Assembly: GCF_022539405.1 (NCBI RefSeq)
Contig: NZ_CP054394.1
Coordinates: 1,366,501-1,430,500 of the forward strand
Source of the DNA: Natranaerofaba carboxydovora
GTDB lineage: Bacteria; Bacillota; Natranaerobiia; Natranaerobiales; Natranaerofabaceae
Direction of reading: 5' to 3'
Length of the DNA stretch: 64,000 nucleotides
Below are positions 36,367 through 45,045 of this stretch, one piece after another (the stretch's first letter is position 1; the number at the start of each line of letters is the position of its first letter). The notes under the pieces are model-generated. The model had not been told where the DNA came from, did no database searches, and worked only from the letters and a program-made list of their open reading frames with translations. The position numbers and the translations under genes were made by a program.

Positions 36367-36520
36367 TGGCTAATTATAAATTCGAATTAACCTTTTGTAA
36401 TACTTTTGTAATATTTGATTAATTCCAATGTAATAAATTTTATTATAATATAAACGTGAAAATTGTTACAGATTTGTGTCGAAAAATATAAGAAGAATAT
36501 AAAGGAGGGATTTCGAAAAC

Positions 36521-37915
36521 ATGAAAAAAGTAGTATTTCTTGTAGTTTTATTTTCATTAGCACTCATTTTCACTTTTCATGCAATTGGCTGTGACCCGGG
36601 CGAAGTTGACGAGCCAGACGAAGTAGACAAAAAAGAAGAAAAGCCTGATGAAGGTCTAGCAGAAGAACCAAAAGAATTTACAGGATTAGATCTTGAAGAG
36701 GCCGCTGATCCTGATGCATGGAATGAATTCTTCCCAAATCAATATGCCACCTGGGAAGAAACATCAGAAATGAATGAAATGGGTGTGGACACTACTTTTG
36801 GTGGCGCTTCGAAAGATGGAGAATTGATTGATTATACTGAGGTGTATCCATTTTTACAGACAAATTATGACGGATTTGGATTTGCAGAAAGTTATAACAG
36901 GTCAAGAGGTCATTATTATGCTTTAGAAGATGTCAAAGAAACTGGAAGGCTTCCTGATTGGGAAGATAGACCTGCTACATGCCTTGCGTGCAAAAGTTCT
37001 GATGTAGTAGTAGGTGAAGAAGAACATGGTGGAGATTTTTATGATGCGTCTTTTGAAGAGGTAGTAGGAGATAATACAGTTAGCTGTCTAGATTGTCATA
37101 GTCATGAAGATGGCTCTGTACAAGCACAAAGAGGATATGTTGATCAGGCATTCGAGATTTCTGAAGATCAATTTAAGAACATCGATCCTTTTGATGAAGA
37201 CTATGAAAATGACCAGACCTGTGCACAGTGCCACGTGAATTATTACTTTGAGTTTGACACTGATAAAGAATTCGTAGAAGCTAAAGGTCAGCCAATATTA
37301 CCATGGTCTGAAGGATTAGCAGCTGAAGAACAATATGAGCATTATGAAAAAGTCGGTTTTGACGGGGAATTTGAACACGCAAGAACAGGAACACCAACAA
37401 TTAAGGCCCAGCATCCTGAGTATGAGTTGTTGCATGAAGGTAAAGAGTCAAATGTACATTCAGATATGGGATTAAGCTGCGTTGACTGTCATATGCCAGA
37501 AACAGAAAGTGATGACGGAGAAACTTTCTCCTCTCATAAATGGACTAGTCCTCTAACAGATGAAGATTCAATAGATGATTGTTTAAGCTGTCATTCTGAT
37601 TGGGAAGACCAGGATGAAGTTAAAGAAAAGACTGCCGAGGTCCAAGAAGGTGTATATGAAAAACAAAATAGAATTGGTGAAAAACTAGAAGAATTTATCG
37701 ACAAATTAGCTGATGCAAAGGATGATGAGGAACTTACAGGAGAAAACTTAGAAGAAGCCCAGTCCATCCATAGAGAAGCACAATTCTACTGGGATTTTAT
37801 TTGGGTAGAAAACAGTAATGGATTCCATAACTGGGACGAAGCCTATAGAGTCTTAAACAAAGCTGATGAAATGATCGATGAAGGCATGGAATTTTTAGAA
37901 GATAACATAGAATAA
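36521..37915 (+). CDS. nrfA: Ammonia-forming cytochrome c nitrite reductase (NrfA), lipoprotein form
   Basis: A 464-residue exported multiheme protein. The signal peptide ends in FHAIGC, a lipobox, so it is probably lipid-anchored outside the membrane. Five heme motifs: CLACK (the special Lys-ligated active-site heme of NrfA), CLDCH, CAQCH, CVDCH and CLSCH. CAQCHVNYYFEF includes the active-site Tyr region and TPTIKAQHPEYELL the Lys/Gln/His cluster. It reduces nitrite to ammonium with six electrons. No nrfH or other quinol-oxidising partner lies nearby. The long acidic linker after the lipobox suits a saline habitat. It is convergent with a two-component system and close to a nap operon. Confidence 0.94.
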   Translation: MKKVVFLVVLFSLALIFTFHAIGCDPGEVDEPDEVDKKEEKPDEGLAEEPKEFTGLDLEEAADPDAWNEFFPNQYATWEETSEMNEMGVDTTFGGASKDGELIDYTEVYPFLQTNYDGFGFAESYNRSRGHYYALEDVKETGRLPDWEDRPATCLACKSSDVVVGEEEHGGDFYDASFEEVVGDNTVSCLDCHSHEDGSVQAQRGYVDQAFEISEDQFKNIDPFDEDYENDQTCAQCHVNYYFEFDTDKEFVEAKGQPILPWSEGLAAEEQYEHYEKVGFDGEFEHARTGTPTIKAQHPEYELLHEGKESNVHSDMGLSCVDCHMPETESDDGETFSSHKWTSPLTDEDSIDDCLSCHSDWEDQDEVKEKTAEVQEGVYEKQNRIGEKLEEFIDKLADAKDDEELTGENLEEAQSIHREAQFYWDFIWVENSNGFHNWDEAYRVLNKADEMIDEGMEFLEDNIE

Positions 37916-37950
37916 ACTGAAAATATGAAACTCTAAAACCCCTAACAAAG

Positions 37951-37998
37951 AAGACAGCTATTGGCTATAAAAAAACTTAAGCCTTAGCTGTCTTTTTT
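37951..37998. terminator. Bidirectional terminator between nrfA and the response-regulator gene
   Basis: AAGACAGCTA / TAGCTGTCTT with a 24-base loop, then TTTTTT on the plus strand. It overlaps the 3' end of the convergent response-regulator gene. Confidence 0.75.
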
Positions 37999-38790
37999 AT
38001 TAGCTTCTTCAACTTTATAACCCACACCCCAAACGGTTTTAATCACCCCTGGCTCTTCTGGGTCTTTTTCAATTTTGCTTCTAAGTCTTCTAATCATTAC
38101 ATTAACTGTATTTATATCACCTACATAATCAGTTTGCCAAACTTTTTGAAGAAGTTTTTCTCTGGTAAATACTTTATTTTTATTTTTAGCCAATATCCAT
38201 AACAATTCAAACTCTTTTGCAGTAAGTTTAACCTCTTCCCCATCAACCAAAACTTTTCTTGTGTTTTTATCTACAACTATATCTATACTAGAATTAATTT
38301 TAGCTTTATCATTATCCTCATCTTTGTCAAATTCAACTTTCTTCTTTGTATTTTCTTGACTAACTTGACTATTATGAGTCAAAGTCTGTTCATTGTTATT
38401 AGTACGTCTAAGTATGGCAACAATCCTCATATAAAGTTCAGTAGGACTAAAAGGTTTCGTTACATAATCGTCCACACCTAAAGAAAATCCTCTGCTTTTG
38501 TCCTTTAGTTCATCTTTAACAGATAGAATTATAACTGGTACGTTGGTGTCATATTCTCTTACTTCTGCCAAAACATCAAATCCATCCATTTCAGGAAGCA
38601 TCAAATCTAATATTATTAGATCCGGATTATTCTCAAAATAACTATTCACACCTTCTAAACCATCTACAGCTGTTATTACTTCAAACTCTTTTTTCTTCAA
38701 AAACTGTGATACTACACGACGAATTTTTTCATCATCATCTACAACCAGTATTCTTTTCGATTTTAAATCCTTCTCGACAAAACTATCCAT
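37984..38790 (-). CDS. OmpR-family response regulator
   Basis: A 268-residue protein: receiver domain (about 12-125, ILVVDDDEKIRRVV, phosphoacceptor Asp in DLIILDLMLPEMDG, KPF near 107), a charged linker of about 40 residues, and a winged-helix Trans_reg_C domain (about 165-262, KLTAKEFELLWILAKNKNKV; TVWGVGYKVEE). It follows the histidine kinase gene by two bases, with GAGGAGG across the junction. Its position between nrfA and nap genes suggests control of nitrate/nitrite respiration. Confidence 0.92.
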   Translation of the reverse strand: MDSFVEKDLKSKRILVVDDDEKIRRVVSQFLKKKEFEVITAVDGLEGVNSYFENNPDLIILDLMLPEMDGFDVLAEVREYDTNVPVIILSVKDELKDKSRGFSLGVDDYVTKPFSPTELYMRIVAILRRTNNNEQTLTHNSQVSQENTKKKVEFDKDEDNDKAKINSSIDIVVDKNTRKVLVDGEEVKLTAKEFELLWILAKNKNKVFTREKLLQKVWQTDYVGDINTVNVMIRRLRSKIEKDPEEPGVIKTVWGVGYKVEEANKKDS

Positions 38791-38792
38791 AA

Positions 38793-40415
38793 TTATTCCT
38801 CCTCTAGAGGAAGATTAATTGTAAATCTACTTCCCCACTCTGGACTACTCACTAAATTTATTTTCCCTCCATGTAGTTCAACGAGCTCTTTAACAAGAGA
38901 TAATCCAAGCCCTGTTCCTTTGTATCTTCTAGTAGTAGAACCATCAAGTTGGGTGAATTTTTCAAAAATCTTTTCTTGTTCTTGTGTGCTAATCCCTTCC
39001 CCATTGTCTTCGACAAAAATTTCAACATGTTTATCTTTTTGCTTTGTACCCATACTGATAGTTCCCCCGTTTGGTGTGAATTTTATTGCATTAGATAAAA
39101 GGTTTTCTAATATTTGTCTAATCTTTACCGGGTCACAGTATATTAGGCTCTTTTCATCTTTAAGATTAACATCTAGCGTTATTTCTTTTTGTTTGGCCCA
39201 AGGACGCAGTTCTCGCTCACAATCGTATATTAGTCTGTTAATATCAGTCAATTCTTTATTTAACTCCAATGTACCTGCTTCCGCTTTTGAGAAGTCCAAT
39301 ATATCAGTAATCATAGTAAGTAATTTGTCGGCACTTTCCCTAATATCTTGTAGATTTTCTTTATCTTCTTTGGTAAGTCGTTCTTCTTCGTCTTCTTGCA
39401 TTAGCTCACAACATGCAATTATGCTAGTTAAAGGTGTTTTTAGTTCATGGCTCATATTTGCCAAAAATTCAGATTTTAGACGATTATTATCTTTTAATTT
39501 TTTATTTAGTTTTCTTAATTCCGCAGTCCTTTCCTGAACTTTATCTTCTAAATTCTCATATAACTCACTAAGCTTTCTGGCCATATTATTAAACTCATCA
39601 GTCAATAAAGCTATTTCACCCATAGCATTAACATCAATAAATTTGTTTTGTTTTTTCCTAAAATCTCCTTCGCCAAATTTCATCACTTCATTTGTAAGAT
39701 TTCTTAACGGATCATCAATTAAAAAACGCATTAAACCATATACACCAAATATTAATGCTGAAACTAGAATTAATGTAAACACACTATAACTCAAATAAGT
39801 ACTTGTAAGGTTGTCGTAAAAACTTTTCATTGGAACTTTTATACTCAAAGCCCCTGCCAAATCTCCTTGTTCATAGCCTTCTCTTTCAAAACCCGCTATA
39901 TCTTTTTCTCCTTTAGGGTTTCCATGGCATTCTAAACATGATGTTTCTATATGAAGTGGCTTAAGATATCTGAAATAAGGTTCGCCATTTACTTCAGTTT
40001 CACTGTAAATTTCCTCTTTTTTGGAGTTATCCTCTAAAATTTTTAATTTATTTTTTTCAAATTCATCGGCTTCATTGTTTGGATTTCTAGCATCAACAGC
40101 TGCTTGTTTAATACCATAATCAGTTTTTTCATCAAAAATTGCTGAGACACCTTGACCAACTGCTGCTGGGTTTAAGCCTTTAAATTCAAAATTACCGTCT
40201 GAATCATAGTTAATTTTATCTTGATTTATGGCCATGAACCTCCGCATGGACAAAAATTGTTTGCTTATTATTTCGGATTTTTCTCTCATATCATTCAAAG
40301 CTTGCTCTTTTTGGTTATTAAGTGTCCAGGCAAGATACAGGCCGTTTATTATAATTACAATTATGACAAGATAAAACACAAAAGTTTTTATTAATGGACG
40401 CTTAATCCTTTTCAT
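38793..40415 (-). CDS. Histidine kinase with DUF3365 heme-binding (CxxCH) sensor domain
   Basis: A 540-residue membrane kinase. TM1 (about 10-30), an extracytoplasmic DUF3365/Tll0287-like domain (about 35-200) with SCLECHGNPKGEKD, TM2 (about 205-230), HAMP, coiled coil, HisKA with FLANMSHELKTPLTSI (phosphorylated His) and HATPase_c (NLLSNAIKFTPNGG; GTGLGLSLVKEL). The CxxCH motif can hold covalent heme c, so the sensor may detect redox state, NO or nitrite. That is inferred from family knowledge and location. It is cotranscribed with the following response regulator. Confidence 0.92.
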   Translation of the reverse strand: MKRIKRPLIKTFVFYLVIIVIIINGLYLAWTLNNQKEQALNDMREKSEIISKQFLSMRRFMAINQDKINYDSDGNFEFKGLNPAAVGQGVSAIFDEKTDYGIKQAAVDARNPNNEADEFEKNKLKILEDNSKKEEIYSETEVNGEPYFRYLKPLHIETSCLECHGNPKGEKDIAGFEREGYEQGDLAGALSIKVPMKSFYDNLTSTYLSYSVFTLILVSALIFGVYGLMRFLIDDPLRNLTNEVMKFGEGDFRKKQNKFIDVNAMGEIALLTDEFNNMARKLSELYENLEDKVQERTAELRKLNKKLKDNNRLKSEFLANMSHELKTPLTSIIACCELMQEDEEERLTKEDKENLQDIRESADKLLTMITDILDFSKAEAGTLELNKELTDINRLIYDCERELRPWAKQKEITLDVNLKDEKSLIYCDPVKIRQILENLLSNAIKFTPNGGTISMGTKQKDKHVEIFVEDNGEGISTQEQEKIFEKFTQLDGSTTRRYKGTGLGLSLVKELVELHGGKINLVSSPEWGSRFTINLPLEEE

Positions 40416-40587
40416 GATACAAATTTCCTCCAGTAATTTGAGAATAAAATAAGTAATTATTTAAATAATAATTCTTCGTCTTTGTGATATTTGCTACAAG
40501 GTTCTACAAAATAATTAATTTCCCTTCTAATATCTAATTAATAAATACTAATATTTATTGAATTATTTATCAAAAATCTCACTAACT

Positions 40588-40617
40588 AATATTAGGGGCT
40601 AAAATAGCCCCTAATAT
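40588..40617 (-). terminator. Hairpin at the end of the nap operon
   Basis: AATATTAGGGGCT / AGCCCCTAATATT, a perfect 13-bp stem with a four-base loop, directly after the last gene of the nap cluster. The following minus-strand sequence is not T-rich, so it may act mainly as a 3'-end stabiliser. Confidence 0.6.
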
Positions 40618-40893
40618 TTAAAAAGTATAAACTTTTATTGCTGATGGTTTTTTTACGCAATTTGATTCGCATTGCCCACAGCCTTGACATTTACTTTTAT
40701 CTACTTTTGGGTATAGCCCTTCAATAATTTTAATGGCATTGTTGCGACATCTGTTATAGCATAATTGACAAAATGTCTTTTGATAGCACAAACAACGGTC
40801 TGTATTTATCTCTGCTTTACCTTTAATAATATCTCCTTTTTTTAAAAGTTCTTTAAAAAAATTTCTTCTATCTAATTTACTATCTTTTAACAT
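40618..40893 (-). CDS. NapF-like small ferredoxin
   Basis: A 91-residue protein. DRRNFFKELLKKG at the start resembles the N-terminus of NapF-type proteins. Two Cys-rich blocks follow: CLCYQKTFCQLCYNRC, and the regular CQGCGQCESNCVKKPSAI 4Fe-4S motif. NapF helps load or electron-supply NapA in other bacteria. The start is ATG 40893, eight bases after GGGGA; it overlaps the end of napD by 14 bases, implying coupling. The first Cys block has more cysteines than usual and irregular spacing. Confidence 0.7.
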   Translation of the reverse strand: MLKDSKLDRRNFFKELLKKGDIIKGKAEINTDRCLCYQKTFCQLCYNRCRNNAIKIIEGLYPKVDKSKCQGCGQCESNCVKKPSAIKVYTF

Positions 40894-41143
40894 TTTGCTC
40901 TTCCCCAAATGCTAATTCTTCAAAATTGATGTAAACTGGAAATACACCATGTATATTTGCATTGGAATTCTCAATCTCTTTGGATAAGCTTTCTAAACCA
41001 TTGGTATTTGGAGCTTCTAATACTACAGCAATTTCCCCTTCTTTTTTTCCTTCTACTTGAGCACCTGATAGTTCATTTATCTTATCTTCCACTTCTTTTT
41101 CGAATCCTTCTTTTAGTTTCACTAAAGCACCTGCAAAAATCAA
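40880..41143 (-). CDS. napD: NapD-like chaperone for the nitrate reductase Tat signal
   Basis: An 87-residue ferredoxin-fold protein with the NapD pattern: FAGALVKLKEGF, then a two beta-alpha-beta layout ending GVFPVYINFE. NapD binds the twin-arginine signal of NapA and delays export until the cofactor is inserted. The start is TTG 41143 after GGGAGTG. It follows napA by 21 bases in the same operon and overlaps the NapF-like gene. Confidence 0.8.
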   Translation of the reverse strand: MIFAGALVKLKEGFEKEVEDKINELSGAQVEGKKEGEIAVVLEAPNTNGLESLSKEIENSNANIHGVFPVYINFEELAFGEEQNVKR

Positions 41144-41164
41144 TTAAATCACTCCCTAAAATTC

Positions 41165-43459
41165 TTAAGCTTTTTTAATATTAACTGCACTGATCTTGTA
41201 TTCAGGCTGCTGAGAAGCTTGATCAACTGCATCATTCACTACTATATTAACTAATCTATCTCTATCATCATCGTGAAAGTTCATGTATAACAATCCTTTT
41301 TGAGGTTTGCCTCTACCATCAAGTTTAATTCTACTAGTTATCTCTCCACGCTCCGACTCAATCTTAACTTTTTCTCCATTTTCTAAACCTAACTCCTCAG
41401 CGTCTTCAGGGTTCATTTCTACAAACCATTCTATACCATCACGTTGTACTTCATCTATCTTAATCAAGTCTGGAACTTGTCCGGTCATTGTCATGGTATG
41501 CCATTGTTCTAATAATCTACCAGTAGTTAAATAGAACGGGTAATCTTCAGTTGGTTCTTCTGCTGGACCTTTGTGAGGTCTTAGGAAAACTTTGGCTCTA
41601 CCATCAGGTTGACTATAAAATTTAATTTCATCCTCTTCATCAACATATGGATCCTCCGGTGCAACAAACCTTCTTACTGTCTCAGGTCCATCTGGATCAG
41701 GTACAGGCCAACGAAGCCCCCGTTCTTCCCTGTATCTATCAAGCGGCGCTACATCCATTCCTGTATCGAGTGTGGTTTCTCTATATTCATCCCAAATCTC
41801 ATCAAGAGATTCATAATTAAAGTTTTCTTCATATCCTAGTCTTTTAGCAACTTCCAAAAGTGCCCATACATCAGGCTTTACCCCTTCTGGAGGTTCTATC
41901 GCCTTTTCCATATGCTGGGTTCGTCTTTCTGCATTACCATATACACCTTCTTTTTCACACCATACTGCAGCAGGTAAGAGAACATCAGCAAGCTCAGAAG
42001 TTCGTGTTGGATGATAACCTTCTGATACTACCAAAAAGGCCTTTTTCATACCTTCTCTATAGTGATTTACATTTGGAAGCGAATGACCTGGATTAGTACA
42101 CATTACCCACATGCCTTTAATCTCTTCATCAACAGTTGCCTGAAACATATCCATTAGAGGTTTTCCTGGTGCATCCTGTATATCATCAGTGTCACAACCC
42201 CATATTTTTGCAATTTCTTCTCGATGGTCAGGATTTTCTACAACTCTATGTGCAGGTAACATATGGGATAGTGCTCCTACTTCTCTTACACTTCCACACG
42301 CACTTGGCTGACCAGTCAAAGAAAAGGGCGTGGAACCAGGTCTACATATTTTTCCTGTAATCAAATGTATATTATGAATAAGATTATTAGCCCATACTCC
42401 TCTTATCCTTTGATTTATTCCCATGCACCACATTGACATCATATCTTTGTCAGGGTCTGCTAGTTTTCTTGCAAGTTCTTTGATTTTTTCTGCATCTATT
42501 CCGACTATTTCTTCTACATCTTCTGGTGAATAATCTTTTAGAAATTGCACAAAGTCATCAAAGCTTCTTTCTTCATCATCTTCTTCAAAGTTCACATGAT
42601 TTTCAATAAATTCATCATCTGTAAGTCCTTCTTCCACTATTACATTAGCTATACTATTCAAAAGAGCAAGATCTGTACCTGGTTTAAATATAATTTTTTC
42701 GTCTGCAGCATTAGTTGCTCTAGTTTCTCTTGGATCGGCAACTATCAATTCTACATCTGGATCGTCAGATCTTCTTTCAAGCATTTTGGCCCAGAGAACA
42801 GGGTGAGCTTCCGGCGCATTACTACCGATAAGGAAAAAAACATCAGCATCTTCAATATCATCGTAACTTCCCATAGGCTCGTCCGAGCCAAAAGTAGTTA
42901 CATAGCCTGCAACGGCACTTGCCATACAAGTTCTAGGATTTCCTTCCACGTTATTAGTCCCTATAAAACCTTTAAAAAGCTTGTTATAAACATAAGACTC
43001 ATCTGCACTGCATTGACCAGAACCATAGAATGAAAGAGCATCTGGGCCATAATTGTCTTTTATTTCGGTAAATTTTTCGGCAATCAAATCTAGAGCTTCA
43101 TCCCAGCTTGCTTCTTCTAATTCTCCATTTTTCCTGATCATAGGAGTTTTTAGACGATTATCTGTATACAGTATATCTGCTAAAAAGTAAGCTTTAACAC
43201 AGAACTGTCCTTTATTGACTGGGTTGTCCTCATCAGCTTTAACTTCTGTTACTTTACCTTCTTTTACTCCTACCATGGCACCACAACCAACACCACAGTA
43301 TCTACATACTGTTTTGTGCCATGTCTTCCCCTCTTCTTCTTCTGGATCTTTTACCTCCTCTTCATCTGTTTCTTCTGTACCACATCCCCCTCCTAAAGCA
43401 GCAAGTGCAGCACCTGCAGCAGTAGCTTTTAATAATTGGCGTCTTGTTAAATAAAACAA
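41165..43459 (-). CDS. napA: Periplasmic-type nitrate reductase catalytic subunit (NapA)
   Basis: A 764-residue molybdenum enzyme of the DMSO reductase family. A Tat signal (LTRRQLLKATAAG) ends in a possible lipobox GGGC, so it may be both Tat-exported and lipid-anchored. CRYCGVGCGAMV with a later QFCVKAYF binds a 4Fe-4S cluster; the Mo ligand Cys lies in NPRTCMASAVAGY. WCMGINQ and PFSLTGQPSACGSVREVG match NapA, and the C-terminal molybdopterin-binding domain ends in LLYMNFHDDD. It reduces nitrate to nitrite outside the membrane. The start is TTG 43459, directly after the napH stop and seven bases past GGAGGG. No napB or napC is nearby. Confidence 0.93.
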   Translation of the reverse strand: MFYLTRRQLLKATAAGAALAALGGGCGTEETDEEEVKDPEEEEGKTWHKTVCRYCGVGCGAMVGVKEGKVTEVKADEDNPVNKGQFCVKAYFLADILYTDNRLKTPMIRKNGELEEASWDEALDLIAEKFTEIKDNYGPDALSFYGSGQCSADESYVYNKLFKGFIGTNNVEGNPRTCMASAVAGYVTTFGSDEPMGSYDDIEDADVFFLIGSNAPEAHPVLWAKMLERRSDDPDVELIVADPRETRATNAADEKIIFKPGTDLALLNSIANVIVEEGLTDDEFIENHVNFEEDDEERSFDDFVQFLKDYSPEDVEEIVGIDAEKIKELARKLADPDKDMMSMWCMGINQRIRGVWANNLIHNIHLITGKICRPGSTPFSLTGQPSACGSVREVGALSHMLPAHRVVENPDHREEIAKIWGCDTDDIQDAPGKPLMDMFQATVDEEIKGMWVMCTNPGHSLPNVNHYREGMKKAFLVVSEGYHPTRTSELADVLLPAAVWCEKEGVYGNAERRTQHMEKAIEPPEGVKPDVWALLEVAKRLGYEENFNYESLDEIWDEYRETTLDTGMDVAPLDRYREERGLRWPVPDPDGPETVRRFVAPEDPYVDEEDEIKFYSQPDGRAKVFLRPHKGPAEEPTEDYPFYLTTGRLLEQWHTMTMTGQVPDLIKIDEVQRDGIEWFVEMNPEDAEELGLENGEKVKIESERGEITSRIKLDGRGKPQKGLLYMNFHDDDRDRLVNIVVNDAVDQASQQPEYKISAVNIKKA

Positions 43460-44299
43460 TTAATAACCCTCCTTAGTTAATTTTTCTGATGATGTCTTTT
43501 TATTAATTAAATTTGACTTATTAAAGTCAAATTTCAAAGCATTTTGGGGACAATTATCTATACAATCACCACAATTGATACAATCACTTAATACTTTTCT
43601 TTCACCTTCGGAGATAATATGAGGTCTTAAGATGTATTCTCCTCCTTTACAAACACTTGTACATTTTAGGCATTTAATACAACTTTCACTTTTTACATTG
43701 ATGCTTAAAATACGTCTTTTTGCTAAAAGGGAGTAAAATGCTCCCCAGGGACATAGGCTAAAGCACCAACCACCATTGTTTTTTGAACTTATATCATATG
43801 CAACAACTGCAAATATGAATATTATTTCCATGGTAAATCCAAATAAAATAATCCTTTTAAACATTGTTAAAGGTGAAAAAACTTCTAAGATAGAAACTCT
43901 TGTGATTAAAGTAACAACCAAAAGAACCATTAAAAAATAATATTTGAATTCATAAATTGTTTGGGTATTATTATCGGTTTTTACTATATTTACAAATAAT
44001 TTAGAGCGGGCTTTATGTAAAAGTTCTAAAAAAAATCCAAAAGGACAAATCCACCCACAAAATATCCTGCCTAGCAAAATATATATTAATGTCAAAATCG
44101 CAACTATTGATAAAAAACTTACTGTCAAAAAAGCAGGGCTTGTAAGTAGTGCTTGTAATCCAAAGATAGGATTGATATAAAGTAACGTATTACTTAGGTT
44201 CACACTTGTCCAAGTAAAAAACCCAAACTTAGGTAAAATCAAAAGTAAAACAATAAAACTTCTGGTTAAATAACGGCTTACAGTATAGTTTTTAAGCAA
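43460..44299 (-). CDS. napH: NapH-like membrane ferredoxin
   Basis: A 279-residue protein with about four to five membrane helices, the conserved FCGWICPFGFFLELLH and CFSLCPWGAFYSLL (CxxxCP) motifs between them, and a cytoplasmic tail with two 4Fe-4S motifs (CIKCLKCTSVCKGG; CINCGDCIDNCPQNAL). In other bacteria NapH takes electrons from quinol and passes them, with NapG, towards NapA. The start is TTG 44299, seven bases after GGAGG. It sits between napG and napA. Confidence 0.88.
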   Translation of the reverse strand: MLKNYTVSRYLTRSFIVLLLILPKFGFFTWTSVNLSNTLLYINPIFGLQALLTSPAFLTVSFLSIVAILTLIYILLGRIFCGWICPFGFFLELLHKARSKLFVNIVKTDNNTQTIYEFKYYFLMVLLVVTLITRVSILEVFSPLTMFKRIILFGFTMEIIFIFAVVAYDISSKNNGGWCFSLCPWGAFYSLLAKRRILSINVKSESCIKCLKCTSVCKGGEYILRPHIISEGERKVLSDCINCGDCIDNCPQNALKFDFNKSNLINKKTSSEKLTKEGY

Positions 44300-44327
44300 T
44301 TAACTGCCTCCTTCGCTCCTTCGATCG

Positions 44328-44858
44328 TCACGGTTTAATTTTTACTGCTGGCTCCTTATTAACACAAACATATTCACAAATACCACAGCCCACACATTCA
44401 TCTTCATTTATTACAGGTCTTCTATAATTCTCTAATTCTATTGCATCCTCTACTTTACATGAAAGATAGCATACCCTACATTCATCTCCTGCCCAGGCAT
44501 TGCATTTACTGCGGTCAGTTTTTGCAACGCCCATTTTAACTTGTTTTTTATCTTTAACAGGTCTAAGTGCATCAGTAGGACATACTTTAGTACAATCAAA
44601 GTTATTACATAACCTGCATGGCTGCTTTTGAGGAATAATAGTAGGGGTACCAACGGATAACCCCTTATCTGCAGATGCAATTTCAATACTATTATAAGGA
44701 CATGCTAGTGCACATTTTCCGCATCTAGCACATATAGCCAAAAACTCATCTTCCGGCAACGCCCCTGGCGGCCGTATTTCATTTTTATGTGTACCTTTTA
44801 ATTTATTGATAAAATAATAGCTTATAAATCCTAAGATAATGAAGTATAATTTGTACAT
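44328..44858 (-). CDS. napG: NapG-like ferredoxin with N-terminal membrane anchor
   Basis: A 176-residue protein with four 4Fe-4S motifs: CARCGKCALACPYNSI, CRLCNNFDCTKVCPTDAL, CNAWAGDECRVCYLSC and CVGCGICEYVCVNKEP. This pattern, including the CNAWAGDEC block, is that of NapG. Usual NapG carries a Tat signal; here the start is MYKLYFIILGFISYYFINKL, a membrane helix without twin arginines, so export of the folded protein is less clear. It is the first gene of the nap operon. Confidence 0.87.
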   Translation of the reverse strand: MYKLYFIILGFISYYFINKLKGTHKNEIRPPGALPEDEFLAICARCGKCALACPYNSIEIASADKGLSVGTPTIIPQKQPCRLCNNFDCTKVCPTDALRPVKDKKQVKMGVAKTDRSKCNAWAGDECRVCYLSCKVEDAIELENYRRPVINEDECVGCGICEYVCVNKEPAVKIKP

Positions 44859-44970
44859 CTTCTACTCCTTAAAAATTTATTTTAATATTTTGCTTGTGAA
44901 AAATTATACAATAAAATAATTACTTAATCATTAATCAATTATTACAAATTCATTACAAATTAAAGCAATA

Positions 44971-45002
44971 AAAAAGATGTGCTTGAAAATCCAAGCACAT
45001 CT
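44971..45002 (-). terminator. Rho-independent terminator
   Basis: AGATGTGCTTG / CAAGCACATCT, a perfect 11-bp stem with a TTTTTTATTG tail on the minus strand, downstream of the acyl-CoA synthetase gene. Confidence 0.88.
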
Positions 45003-45045
45003 AACTAATTTTACTATATTTTATAATAAATTATTTTATCACTTT

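Noticed and set aside
38920-39537. A 205-codon plus-strand frame opposite the histidine kinase gene
   Set aside because: Antisense shadow with Ser/Leu-rich composition and no ribosome site; the kinase reading is unambiguous.
42545-43033. A 162-codon plus-strand frame opposite napA
   Set aside because: Antisense shadow; no recognisable domain and no start signal.
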